Source: Planctomycetaceae bacterium (GTDB lineage: Bacteria; Planctomycetota; Planctomycetia; Planctomycetales; Planctomycetaceae). Taken from it: a stretch of 64,000 nt of DNA. Both the position numbers and the translations under genes were made by a program. A model generated the notes under the pieces. That model saw only the letters and a program-made list of their open reading frames with translations. It made no database searches and was not told the DNA's origin. Positions within the stretch are counted from its first letter, which is position 1. Each line of letters begins with the position of its first letter. The DNA lies in assembly GCA_021732845.1 (NCBI GenBank), contig JAKFUF010000051.1, forward strand, positions 1 to 64,000. The letters run 5' to 3'. Shown piece by piece: positions 11,901 through 20,773 of the stretch.

Positions 11901-14900
11901 ATGTCTGCTCCGGATCATTCTGCATCCACTGACGCAGCACGGTCTCCAGTTCCTTCGGCTTGTCAAGCGCGATCAGCAACCGCACCTTCCATCCCTTCCA
12001 GTGGGCTGCATCGCCTTCGGCAGCCACGCCGGCATCAATGTATTTCTGCACGCGCTCCACCAGGGCCGGGTCGGCCTTGGGATGGGCGGCCAGCGCCGGC
12101 AGCAGGGCCAGCATCCGTTCCTGCAACAGCCGGGTGGCCCGGGCAGGCACTGTCTCAGGTGCGGGTTCGCCCGCCTTGCCGAACGGTTCTGCCGGGAGTT
12201 GTTCCCAGCACTCGCCCGCCAGTTTGTTCAGGTCACGCTGAAGCCGATATTCCAGCACCAGCCGCTCGGCGTTCATCCAAGCGGCAAGTGTCGCTTGCTC
12301 GGCGGCGGACAGGGCACGCTGTTCATTCAGCCGTTGAGCCACGCCATTGAGCGCGGTGGTCTGCCATTCCTTTTGCCTGTCCGCGAGCTGCGTTCGCGTC
12401 AGCCCATCCAAACGGCCGGCCGCCGTCTTGGCGACCTCGAAGCGGTCTTTCAACAGCTTGTCGACCAGCCTCAGCAACGCGGAGAGCCTCAGCCGAAGAT
12501 TCTCTTCAGTCAAAGTCGCGTTCTGGTGAGACAACTTGGGCAGCAGCTCGAACAACTCCTTCTCAATGGATTCGGACCATGTTTGCGAGAACAGGTGATC
12601 GTACAGTTCCTGCAGTGCCTGGCTGCGGTGCTGAGCGGAAGCGGTCTCCACCTGCAGGTGGTAGAACGCCGTGATCTCGACCGTTGGGCGGTAGTTCCGG
12701 ACCATCCAGCCATAGGTGCTTCCCAGTTGCCACTTCTCGTCGGGCTTGGCCGCCGCCTGCCAGCGGGCGCGAAGCTTCTGCATGACCCGGTTTCGCAGGT
12801 CTTCCGGCACGGTGTGATTGGAAAGCATCCAGCCCATAAATCGGTTCAGCACGGATGGGGACAGTGTGTCGACCTCCGCATCGACGACGCCGGTCGCCTG
12901 TTGGAGCAAAAACTGGTAGCCGTCAGTCTGTTCCAGCCGGCCGCTGGAGACTTGCTGTGCCAGCCATCCCCAGGATTCATTTCGCCCCAGCACCAGCGCG
13001 GCTTTCGCCAACGGCATGCCGAAACGCGGGTCGATGTACTGGCTGTACATGCCGTGCCCCTGACCCAGCGCCTGTTGCACTGCGGCGGACAGCTTCGCCG
13101 CCGCAGCGGTCGCTGGAGCGGGAAGATTCTTCGCGGCAGCCGGGTCGAGGGGCTGCGCTGGAGTGGCGGGAACCATCCAGTCGTCGATCGTCTTGTAGGC
13201 GACATCCAGCCGATCCAGCCGAACCAAGGCCGCGAGATACCGCGCATAGGCATCATTGTTTTCGGGGTTTCGCGCCATCCAGGCGGTCAGGTAGGTCACC
13301 TCATCGGCGTAGCGGCCTTCATTTTCCAGTTGTTGTGCCACCATGCTCCGAATCGCAGCCTCCTCGCTCGGCTCCCAAGCGGTTCCGCCTTGCAGCGCCC
13401 GCACACTCCAGGCGATTCCGGCAGGGCTGTCGCCAGCGTTGAACAGCGCCTGGCTGTACGCGATCTGCAGCGAGAGATCGGTGGGCTCACCCTCGGCCAT
13501 CTGCCTGGTGAGGGTGAGCGCCTGGTCAGGACGGTTGGCGGCGGCCAGCAAACCCGCTTGCGACTGCGTCCAGCTTCGCGGACCGCGAGCCACCGCGGGC
13601 TGGCGGTCGTAAACCGGCTTCAACACGGCATGCAGCCCCAACAGTTCCTGCGAGGTCATGACGGAGCCAGCCACGGCCCGGGTGGCATTGGCGAGGAACA
13701 GGTCGTCAACGACTGGCTGCGCGGCGAGTTGCTGGGCGTAGGCCGCGAGATCCGCTTTCAGCTCGGCATGCTGCCGGCCTTCTTTTTGCAGAGCCCGCCG
13801 GACCCAAGCGAGCCCGGGTTTGTCGCCAGCCAGTTTTTCGATCTTCGTCCATTCTTCAAAGACCCTGGCCCACTGCTGCCGCGATTCATACTTCAACAGC
13901 AGCAACACATGGTCAAGAACTTTTCCTTCGCCAGCGGCGGTGCGGCGCAGCGCGTCCGCCCATTCGGGAATCTCGTTCTCCCGAATGAGGAATGTCGTGT
14001 CGCGGAAGGCGAGCGTGTTTTTGAACGAGTTGGCGTACGCCGCGGCGTCCAGCGGATTGACCGACAGTTTCGTCAGCAACGTCCGGCGACCCTTGGCGTC
14101 AAGGACTTCCGTGCGTGTTGGCCACCAGCTTCCACCCGCCTCCACGAAATCGTTGAACGTCGTTTTGCCTGTTGTGACAGCGTTCACCCGCGTCTCGTGC
14201 TCCAACATCACGTGCCGCATCGTGTCGATGAGGAACAACATTTCCCAACCGGACTGATTGTCCTGCGTGATTGTCAAACGCACGCGGTCTGCCCCCAGTG
14301 GCTCAACCGCTGGCACCATGCTGGCATAAGTCACAGCCAGCGACGTCATGGAATTATCGGGCAGATCGAGCGGCGGTGCGGTGGTCTCCGCGGCAACGGA
14401 GGGGCGCACGCGTCCCAGGAGGTAGGCGAGCGACATGGCTCCGCGCTCCTGCGGATCGCACCACTCGACCAGCGATTGTTCGCCGGCGGTTGTGGTCTGT
14501 TTGGCCCACGACTTCTGAGCCACGAGGTATCGCGCAGTCGATTGATACGAGAGTTCGCCGCGCGGGGTGTAATGATCCGCGACGCGTGTCACTTCCAGGC
14601 CGCCCTGCAGATTGGCGAACGTCGGCACGCGGACCAGACTTGCAGTCAACGTCTGGATTTCCGCCGGCCAGGGCGACGGCAGGGGCACCGCTGCGGTTGC
14701 AGGGGTGACGGCCAGTGGCGGGAAATACTGGTCAACCCACGTTCCATACGGCTGTGCTTCATAGCCATACTGGTAGCGTCCCCGTCCCCTGGAGGGGCCA
14801 CCAAAACCTCCGCCACCGAAGCCTCCGCCGAGACCGCCAAACCGGCCACCGAGCCCGCCCATCGGCTTGCCCATGGGCATGTTGAGCCCGCGGCTGCCGA

Positions 14901-17900
14901 ACGACGGCATGACTCCGAAGTCTTCATACACGACGTAGTCACTCAAGTCTGACCGCTTCCGTTCCGCTTTCTCTGCCCGGAGTGCACCGTCCAATTCTCC
15001 TCCGCGAGAATTGAACACCTCGTCTTCGGCTGGCAGCCCGTCCAAGTTGTCCTTCGTGTCTTTGTCCGCCTCGAAGTCGGAGTCACGCCGACTGTCCGGT
15101 GCGGAATCCCACGCGGATTGTCTCGTGAGTTCGTCGCCGAGCGATTCAAACCGGTCGACCCGGCTGGTGTCGAAGAAATTTGAACCCGACCAGGATTGCG
15201 GTCCGCTCGCCGCAGAAACCTTCAATCGGCGTCCGAGAGCTGTCGCGCGACCGACTGGCGCGCTGGATTCGCCAAACGCCGGGTAGGCCCAGTTCGACTG
15301 GTTTCGGTTGAATTCAAACACGTCTGGGTTGCGGCCCAGCCCTTCAAATCCCCGCAACACCGACTGCCGCAGGTTGAGCCTCCATGCTCCGGCCTGCTGC
15401 ATTTGCTGCTGGACGAGGGCGAATGTCGCGTCGTCGCGACCATCCTGGAAGTACTTCTCGCCATCCCGCATGCGGAACCGCCGCTGCACCTTGAAGCGTT
15501 CGCGGTCGGCATCGGATTCCAACACCAGCAGCGAGGTGTACGGGGTGATGATGTTGAACTCTTCCGAGAGACTGATCACCTCGTCGCGGATGGCGGGGGC
15601 CTGCCCCTGCTCCAACAGGGAGTCCAAGTGCATGCGTGCCCACAGGCGGGGGATGAACTCGTTCCCCTGCTCCGCATCCTGGAACGACACCTTCGCCCGG
15701 AAGCGGACGGGGGTCGTGCCCTGCTTGGCCGTGACAATCACTTCGCCGGTCTGGTCCGCGCCCTGCGGCAGGTAACGGCCGAGGATGATCTGCTGTGAGC
15801 CCGGGGGCAGGTTTGGCAGGGTCCGTGGATAGACCCGCGCGGTGCGAATTCCCTGGAATTCGACCTGCATGTCCCGCAGGCCCGGACGTTCGAGTTCGTT
15901 CAACAGCTCAAACGCCGCCACCTGCGGGCCATGTTCCCCGTTCACATGCCGGACTGTGCCACCATTCAGTGCCGCCAGTGTCTGCAGGATTCCGGACTCG
16001 TAACTGCTGCCGACGGAGATCGTGTGGACCACCCCCTGCGGATTTCCGGCATAGAGCGCCCGCAAACGCTCGGCCGCCGCCTGGGGATTGGCGTCGCGCG
16101 TGGTGGGGATGCCATCGCCCACATAGACGATTTGCGGGACCGCACGAGTCGCCGCGGCCTTGTCCCTGGCCGCCGCCGGAGCATCGGTTGTGGCCTTGGC
16201 TTCGGCCACGGACTGCGTCATCCGGGCTGCCATCTTCAGCCCTTCACCCAGCGTCACATCCAGGTCGGTCCAACCCAGCGATGCCCGCTGTTCCAGCTTC
16301 TTCCGCGATTCGGCGACATTGTCCGAGGTGGCGCTGACGGGCGCGGAAAACGCCCATTCACACCCGACATCGCAGCAGCCGACATTGAACGTGTCCTGGG
16401 GCGTCAACGCACCCAGCAACCCTGCGACGACCTCACCCTGCTTTTCGCGGCTGGCGGCGTCCATCGACGCGGAGGTGTCGGCCAGGATGACCAGCGGCAG
16501 CGGCGTGCCGCCGTTCGGCAGGACATCCCGTTCCCACTGTGTCTCCGCGGGCGGAGTGACCTGCAGCAGAAAGTAGCCATCCTCACCCCGGCGATGCGGG
16601 ATCAGCACCAGGTCATTCTGGCGGCTTTGCTCGGTGTCAAGCTGCACACAAACTTCGAAGTCACGGGTTGGCGTGTAATCCTGCACGCTGTAATCGGCCT
16701 GGGCCGCGTGCGGCGTGGCTTGAATCCGCGCGGTATGTGTCGGACAGGTAAAGGTCTTCAGCGGCAGGGCCGACTGCACCTGGACCTGCACGCCCAGATC
16801 GCGCAACGGATGCTGCCGCAACAGTTCGCTTTGCAAGGCGTAGCTGTAGTGATAGCTGTTGCCCCGCAGCGGCAGGACCTGCGTGTACGTGATCCGGATC
16901 CGCTTCTCACTGTGGCCTTCGATGGGAAACACGCGGGCCTTGAAGATGTTGCCGCCGGTCCATTCCAGCAGGCCCGGATCGCGTTTCTCCCGCAGGATCG
17001 TCTCGTAGATTTCCCGCGCCCGCTGCTTCTCGACGACATCCGCCTCCACCAGATCGTTGCCGATCCACATCGCGAAACCAGAGATTGACGCATCCTGCGG
17101 CAGCGGGAAGTAAAACACCCCCTCCATCCGCGCCGGCGTGTGATTGATGAACGATTCTTCAACCACGGTCCGGGCAATCTGGTCGCGAATGTCGACCGTC
17201 ACCTTGTGATAGCCCACCGTCAGCGGCACCATCCGCGTGTCAGGTGTTCCCGGTTCGGCCGGTTTCGCGAGTAGCGATCCAAGGGACTCCTGAACCGCCG
17301 TCCCTTTGAATCCGGCCAGCCACTTCGCCTCGACAGCGGGATTCTCCAACTGCACCAGCTTCTCGTTCTGAACCGCATACACCGCGGACTTGACGGCCGA
17401 CAACTGTTCCTTGCCTGGACCAAACAGGCTGATGGGGGCCGCTTCTTCGGCCACGATCTCTGCCTGGCCGTAGTACAGGCGGATTTGATCGGGTTTGATC
17501 AATTCCACCAGTGATCCCGGTCCCACGGTCACGCTGGTGTTTTTGACCAGCTTGAGCCCGACGGCGTTCGCTCCGCGGGAGTCGGTCCGAACCTGGTCGC
17601 CAAGTCGCAACAGAGGCTTGCCTGTCACCGGCGTCCACCGGTCGTGGCTCATCGGACGCAAGGCCACCACGCCTTGCACATCGACAATTTTCCCGATCCG
17701 ACCGTCTTCCGTCAGCGTCTCTTTGACGACAAACTTGTTGCCGAAGGGTTCGTTCACAGCAACTTCTTCAGCCGCCTGCTTCTTGGCCTTTTGACCAACG
17801 CTGCTGTTCAGGGTGACCACCGTCTGCGTTCTGTACGGTGAAGCATACTGCTGCCTTGGCATGGGGTCGGCAACTTTTGGCGCTGTCACATATTTCTTGT

Positions 17901-19308
17901 TTTCTCCCGACTTCGCCTCGACTTCGGGCTGAGCCACCGCTGCGGCGGGCGCTGGAGGAGCCGGTGGCTCCTGATTTTGACGCGACTTTGTAAAATCTGT
18001 CCCGTAAGATTGGCGGTTCCGGGGGGGCTGCCCGACCTGCTGTGTGTTGGCATCGGGTTTGGCCTTGAGCGTTTTCGGGGAATTTTGCTCTGGTCCCGAC
18101 GCAGCCTTGACCTTTGACCGATCGTGCGTGTTCGCTCCCGCCCCCGATGTCACGCCATCGGCGGGGTCCGACTTCTTCACTACGGACTTATCCGTGGAAT
18201 CCTCGACCGTCGCAGTCCGGTTGTCGACCGCCCGTGTCTCTTTGGAAGCGACTTCCTTCATCTCGGCCTTGTCAACCGGCACGCCCGCCGCAGCACCGCC
18301 GGTTGGCCAGTCTCCGTTCTGTTTGTCCCTTTCTGGAGCGGGATAGGAGGGCGCGTCTTCAGCCACAGTTCTCGGAACTTCGAACTCCGCCAGGTAGCGG
18401 GTGACCACCCGCTGCAACGCCTTGGATTTCGGATCAACGGTGACCTGCAGTTCGACAGGCTGGTTGAAGGTGTTGACCTGCGTTTCATAGAGAAGTTGCG
18501 GGTTGCCCTGAGGGTCGTTGACCTGCTGCGGATAGGCCATCGCCAGTTGCTGCTTCTGCGCCAGCATTTCATGCGATGTCTCCGGCGGACATGCCAGGAC
18601 GCGCATGAAATTTGTCAGCGTGCCGTTGTCTGCCGGCAGCAGCGAGAGCTGCGCCGTGTTCCGCGCCTCGTTGATGTTCCAGAGGTTGTTTCCCAGCAGC
18701 AGTTGAACATCGCCGTTGGAATTCTCCACCCGCAGATTGCCATTGTAGGCAAAGATTTCTCGTTGAAGTCCGTTGTCCTCGGCCTGCAAATGGAGCGCCG
18801 CATCATTGGCCGCCAGTTCAAACACGGCGGCCAGCGGCGGGCCCAGTTTCGCGCTGCCACTTCCCGCAGCACCCCGCGAGTCGAGAGTTGTTCCGTCCAG
18901 CCGCGTGGAAGTCACCGACAACGCGTCAAACCGCACCAGGTCCGTGTTCGAGGCGGGAGGAAAGGGAGACTGCTGGAAAACCAGCATTGAAATCATGGCG
19001 AAGGCCAACATGGCGGCGCAGGTGCGGACGGCAAGCGGCAGCATGGGACGCTTCTCCAAGGCGAGACTGCTGGAGGTCGATACCGGTCGCGGAAGCGCCC
19101 TGGGGAATTCGCCGCCACCCGTCGCTGGGACTGGTTTGGGTGCAACTGGAAGGCCGGGCGGCATCTGCGCGGTGGCGAGGAATTCCTGAGTCGTGCGCTC
19201 TCGCAGGGCGTGGAGGAATTCCCGGTCGGTCGCCGGTTCAGACCGGCGCGCTGCGCCAAACAGCGCTGCAAACCGCTCGTCATCGCGATCAGGAATTTCA
19301 GGCGTCAT
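8959..19308 (-). CDS. Giant membrane-anchored FecR-like / VIT / von Willebrand A / TPR protein
   Basis: One uninterrupted frame encodes about 3,449 residues. In order: a cytosolic N-terminus of about 90 residues without zinc-binding Cys; a single transmembrane helix (about 90-113); a beta-rich region; a Pro/Ala/Lys-rich linker (about 370-530); a FecR-like domain (about 540-630, GKIVDVQGVVALR and LRLGDQVRTDSRG); a VIT domain (about 690-810); and a vWA domain (about 935-1110) with an intact MIDAS (DTSAS, with Thr in GWTDLD and Asp in VYVGDG). A Gly-rich strip (about 1475-1515) follows, then a lipoprotein-sorting-like segment (about 1600-1800) and a long alpha-helical TPR-like tail (about 1950-3449). 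The ECF sigma gene lies upstream on the same strand, so an anti-sigma or receptor role is inferred. ATG 19308 was chosen because earlier in-frame codons look non-coding. Confidence 0.85.
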   Translation of the reverse strand: MTPEIPDRDDERFAALFGAARRSEPATDREFLHALRERTTQEFLATAQMPPGLPVAPKPVPATGGGEFPRALPRPVSTSSSLALEKRPMLPLAVRTCAAMLAFAMISMLVFQQSPFPPASNTDLVRFDALSVTSTRLDGTTLDSRGAAGSGSAKLGPPLAAVFELAANDAALHLQAEDNGLQREIFAYNGNLRVENSNGDVQLLLGNNLWNINEARNTAQLSLLPADNGTLTNFMRVLACPPETSHEMLAQKQQLAMAYPQQVNDPQGNPQLLYETQVNTFNQPVELQVTVDPKSKALQRVVTRYLAEFEVPRTVAEDAPSYPAPERDKQNGDWPTGGAAAGVPVDKAEMKEVASKETRAVDNRTATVEDSTDKSVVKKSDPADGVTSGAGANTHDRSKVKAASGPEQNSPKTLKAKPDANTQQVGQPPRNRQSYGTDFTKSRQNQEPPAPPAPAAAVAQPEVEAKSGENKKYVTAPKVADPMPRQQYASPYRTQTVVTLNSSVGQKAKKQAAEEVAVNEPFGNKFVVKETLTEDGRIGKIVDVQGVVALRPMSHDRWTPVTGKPLLRLGDQVRTDSRGANAVGLKLVKNTSVTVGPGSLVELIKPDQIRLYYGQAEIVAEEAAPISLFGPGKEQLSAVKSAVYAVQNEKLVQLENPAVEAKWLAGFKGTAVQESLGSLLAKPAEPGTPDTRMVPLTVGYHKVTVDIRDQIARTVVEESFINHTPARMEGVFYFPLPQDASISGFAMWIGNDLVEADVVEKQRAREIYETILREKRDPGLLEWTGGNIFKARVFPIEGHSEKRIRITYTQVLPLRGNSYHYSYALQSELLRQHPLRDLGVQVQVQSALPLKTFTCPTHTARIQATPHAAQADYSVQDYTPTRDFEVCVQLDTEQSRQNDLVLIPHRRGEDGYFLLQVTPPAETQWERDVLPNGGTPLPLVILADTSASMDAASREKQGEVVAGLLGALTPQDTFNVGCCDVGCEWAFSAPVSATSDNVAESRKKLEQRASLGWTDLDVTLGEGLKMAARMTQSVAEAKATTDAPAAARDKAAATRAVPQIVYVGDGIPTTRDANPQAAAERLRALYAGNPQGVVHTISVGSSYESGILQTLAALNGGTVRHVNGEHGPQVAAFELLNELERPGLRDMQVEFQGIRTARVYPRTLPNLPPGSQQIILGRYLPQGADQTGEVIVTAKQGTTPVRFRAKVSFQDAEQGNEFIPRLWARMHLDSLLEQGQAPAIRDEVISLSEEFNIITPYTSLLVLESDADRERFKVQRRFRMRDGEKYFQDGRDDATFALVQQQMQQAGAWRLNLRQSVLRGFEGLGRNPDVFEFNRNQSNWAYPAFGESSAPVGRATALGRRLKVSAASGPQSWSGSNFFDTSRVDRFESLGDELTRQSAWDSAPDSRRDSDFEADKDTKDNLDGLPAEDEVFNSRGGELDGALRAEKAERKRSDLSDYVVYEDFGVMPSFGSRGLNMPMGKPMGGLGGRFGGLGGGFGGGGFGGPSRGRGRYQYGYEAQPYGTWVDQYFPPLAVTPATAAVPLPSPWPAEIQTLTASLVRVPTFANLQGGLEVTRVADHYTPRGELSYQSTARYLVAQKSWAKQTTTAGEQSLVEWCDPQERGAMSLAYLLGRVRPSVAAETTAPPLDLPDNSMTSLAVTYASMVPAVEPLGADRVRLTITQDNQSGWEMLFLIDTMRHVMLEHETRVNAVTTGKTTFNDFVEAGGSWWPTRTEVLDAKGRRTLLTKLSVNPLDAAAYANSFKNTLAFRDTTFLIRENEIPEWADALRRTAAGEGKVLDHVLLLLKYESRQQWARVFEEWTKIEKLAGDKPGLAWVRRALQKEGRQHAELKADLAAYAQQLAAQPVVDDLFLANATRAVAGSVMTSQELLGLHAVLKPVYDRQPAVARGPRSWTQSQAGLLAAANRPDQALTLTRQMAEGEPTDLSLQIAYSQALFNAGDSPAGIAWSVRALQGGTAWEPSEEAAIRSMVAQQLENEGRYADEVTYLTAWMARNPENNDAYARYLAALVRLDRLDVAYKTIDDWMVPATPAQPLDPAAAKNLPAPATAAAAKLSAAVQQALGQGHGMYSQYIDPRFGMPLAKAALVLGRNESWGWLAQQVSSGRLEQTDGYQFLLQQATGVVDAEVDTLSPSVLNRFMGWMLSNHTVPEDLRNRVMQKLRARWQAAAKPDEKWQLGSTYGWMVRNYRPTVEITAFYHLQVETASAQHRSQALQELYDHLFSQTWSESIEKELFELLPKLSHQNATLTEENLRLRLSALLRLVDKLLKDRFEVAKTAAGRLDGLTRTQLADRQKEWQTTALNGVAQRLNEQRALSAAEQATLAAWMNAERLVLEYRLQRDLNKLAGECWEQLPAEPFGKAGEPAPETVPARATRLLQERMLALLPALAAHPKADPALVERVQKYIDAGVAAEGDAAHWKGWKVRLLIALDKPKELETVLRQWMQNDPEQTWQTMQGYLLAEQGKLEDAVRLFETARERELLGPREHQALAAWYLVLDKKPESRQSQLEAMAVAEEYSLNNALHQRLYQLQNPPPNAVPTSTQVSDKDLLMFGVLLEKSQSPASYTSLLQNWYQSTRDFRLLTGLADAVVGHTAGRVYPLMENISSVLNEMREEATADQLVAHIATLRSKARTDVNQRALDLLETLVERRAAEVQNQGGVHAAKALAAMQRAYRREWSEGERRQMADLLASLGSISQPTLAQEQLRELDELHKAEPVGSVDHLGVTVAFARALGHYDRRQEGIDLLVTSLSTYAANNGGLLSGTARFAIEALIGHYEARQHFADGERYLLELQRQPLVPDQKYWAMQRLFALYQRAVDHGGTVSLGTGEGLYKAVLAKMELELDTPDHGHRATVVRQLCDLFRVAHGKHLPGVAADLDQFSKTLLPGVLLRQTNEYSTLVSTVAETIRAISGAVAAMEFVVTRIEQEPRWFAWSHQAGWQQNAYRLAYWGSEEAKWTLPTELSRRLLKIVLREMKKDLESRTYNNPYIYRRNYGYYWENKSADFAAAAEEVYSRKKNSAAHVVYLAEYFFHGISREDRAIEILFIADGQKILDTDGQSRLVTFLHDKSRYGESVALLQRLIAANPDAMQYRVQLLRALFHTNRKAELQELLTQTNAHFHLENRWTEGAMSELGAVCLHTQLYEQSVAYFKEAISERERTAPNRGIGDGTLSSYYGQQASAYAGLQRTPEAVDAAMGAVVSWGRDQHNQRSAIDALRHVIEQSPDLTAYVAFLDQQVATTKADRPLVRKTLGRVLKERGKLAEAVLQYKLATELEPNDIESQKELIACYESLMQPQLAASQTLAAIRLLPRELDLYRSLGEKFKSLEQPLNAERAWTSMIEMQANESESHQALAQLRQEQNRWPEAIDQWQRVAVLRELEPTGLLGLAGAQIHERRLDAAKDTLKKLRSTSWPARFNTVEADIQRLEQQLSR

Positions 19309-19335
19309 GGTCGAAGAACCAGTAGTGATCTGTGG

Positions 19336-19352
19336 GCCAGGCTCAGCCTGGC
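19336..19352. repeat. Short palindrome in the leader of the giant gene
   Basis: GCCAGGCTCAGCCTGGC is an 8-bp stem around a single central base, 28 nt before the ATG of the minus-strand giant gene. It could fold in the 5' leader or be an operator. No U-run follows. Confidence 0.4.
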
Positions 19353-19466
19353 GCGGGAATGGATCGATCAATGCAGAGGAACAGGGGCGACAAACGCAAA
19401 AGATTGCATCACATCAAAAACCGGCTCTTTTATGCGACAGCCGGCAAACAAAAAAGCCTTTTTTTG

Positions 19467-19612
19467 AACCACGAAAGGCACGAAGACCACGAAAGAAATC
19501 CTCCTCAGCGCCGAGTCTTTTCGAGAGCCATGTCACGGACTCTGGGGGATGCTTCAAGGACAAGTCATCGATCGATCCTTTTCACTTTCGTGTCCTTCGT
19601 GCTTTTCGTGGT
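19467..19612. repeat. Two-armed inverted repeat built of ACGAA 9-mers
   Basis: The left arm starts at 19467 and the right arm lies at 19585-19612. Reversed and complemented, the right arm matches 25 of 28 nt of the left. Each arm is three 9-nt units of the type CCACGAAAG / GCACGAAGA. The arms are separated by about 87 nt of unrelated sequence. It sits between the sigma factor gene and the giant gene. Similar arms occur at 22189-22338, 55488-55707 and 57554-57652. Confidence 0.8.
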
Positions 19613-19651
19613 AAAAATAAGCAACTTACTGTTCAAAGGATTGTTCGCGGC

Positions 19652-20284
19652 TCACTCGAGCTTGGGTTTCTCCGCTCCCGCCATCACCGCCTCTAAAATC
19701 TCGTCGGACATGCCCGCCAATGCCTCCCGAAAGGCCTGCCGGGCACGGGCCAGTTTGGATCGCACGGCAGTGATGGTCGTTCCCAAATTGAGCGACAAAT
19801 CCTCCACCGAGGTTCCATCCAGATACCGGCCAGCCAGCAGTTGTTCGTAATCGGCCGGCAGCCGGGTCAACACAACTCTCACAAACTCCGCGAGTTCGGC
19901 AGTTTCCAGCGCCTCCAACGGACTCTCGTGGTCACCTTCGAGCCACCGTTGCAGCCGGCCGTCGCCGGTCATCCGCACGCACTCGGCATGGCGTGCTGGT
20001 TCGTGCCGGTTCGCCCGGCGATAGTGCAGAGCCACGTGATTGCGGGCGATGCCACACAGCCAGATCCACAGGGAGCCTTTGTCGGGATCGTAGTTCGCGG
20101 CGGAACGGGCCGCGGCGAGAAAGGTTTCCTGAACGACATCCGCCACATCCGGGGCGTGCGCCCCCATCCGACGCGACACCCAGCGCCACAGTGGCTCCGC
20201 GTGCGCATCGTAAAACGCCCGCCAAGCCTCGGCCTGACCGATGCCCAGCCCGCGAGCGAGTTGTCGCTCCTGGTTGATGTCCAT
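19652..20284 (-). CDS. ECF-family RNA polymerase sigma factor
   Basis: The 210-residue product has sigma region 2 (about 25-90, with DVADVVQETFLAAAR and WLCGIARN) and region 4 (about 135-190, with LPADYEQLLAGRYLDG and a helix-turn-helix up to SKLARARQAFREAL). It lacks the long C-terminal extensions of some planctomycete sigma factors. ATG 20284 starts the normal domain order (MDINQERQLARGLG). The open frame continues upstream but looks non-coding. It would direct RNA polymerase to a dedicated regulon. The giant membrane protein gene follows 343 nt downstream on the same strand and is the obvious candidate partner or target. No classical zinc anti-sigma gene is adjacent. Confidence 0.92.
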   Translation of the reverse strand: MDINQERQLARGLGIGQAEAWRAFYDAHAEPLWRWVSRRMGAHAPDVADVVQETFLAAARSAANYDPDKGSLWIWLCGIARNHVALHYRRANRHEPARHAECVRMTGDGRLQRWLEGDHESPLEALETAELAEFVRVVLTRLPADYEQLLAGRYLDGTSVEDLSLNLGTTITAVRSKLARARQAFREALAGMSDEILEAVMAGAEKPKLE

Positions 20285-20567
20285 ACAGTTTTTGCTGCGA
20301 CGCGTGCTGTCGATTCGCTGCGATGTGTCAGTGATTTGCGCCACGCCGTCCGGGTGGATCGGCAAATTCTGGAAGTGGTTCCGGATTTCCGCCACGCCAC
20401 TGCGCTCCGCCGCGGCCTTCTCGCGATTCTCCGGCGATGCGGCATTTTTCCCGCCCGCCCGTCTCGGTGCAAGGATCCTGCGGTTCTTCCGGCTCAGATC
20501 CAGAAACTCGAGCTGGAGTTGGCTGAGGCTTATGGCGATTCTCGGTCTTTCCTCCAGGAAGATTCCA

Positions 20568-20678
20568 ATGCGAACTCGAATTGCGTTTGGTGTGGCTCTC
20601 GGCCTTGTCGGTGTCTTGCTGGTCGCCAATGTGCGGAGCAGCAATGCCAGTGGATGCATGTGTGGAAAAAAGCGATGA
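20568..20678 (+). CDS. Small putative secreted or membrane peptide, 36 residues
   Basis: A short frame opens at ATG 20568 after a good AGGAAG ribosome binding site (20556-20561, spacing 6). It encodes a basic start (MRTRIAF), a hydrophobic helix (residues 5-21) and a short tail ending SGCMCGKKR with a Cys-Met-Cys pair. The layout is that of a signal peptide or single-span micro-protein. It lies between the divergent sigma factor gene and bioA. I recognise no family. The remaining sequence from 20285 to 20567 shows no other gene. Confidence 0.45.
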   Translation: MRTRIAFGVALGLVGVLLVANVRSSNASGCMCGKKR

Positions 20679-20773
20679 GGTAGGCGTGGTCGTGGCTTCT
20701 GCCAGCCCACACCGGAAGATGAACAGGCGACGCTGTTCTTGCAGAAACCGCTGGCGGCGGCTATTCGTCCTGC

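Larger units (their letters stand above)
19309..19651. other. Spacer between sigma factor and giant gene
   Basis: These 343 nt contain no supported gene. They hold a short palindrome (19336-19352) next to the giant gene and a two-armed inverted repeat (19467-19612). Both would be transcribed if the sigma and giant genes share an mRNA. Confidence 0.6.

Noticed and set aside
10450-14952. Open frame of about 1,500 codons on the plus strand, antisense to the giant gene
   Set aside because: It has no family content and mirrors the high-GC codon bias of the minus-strand gene, which has clear domains.
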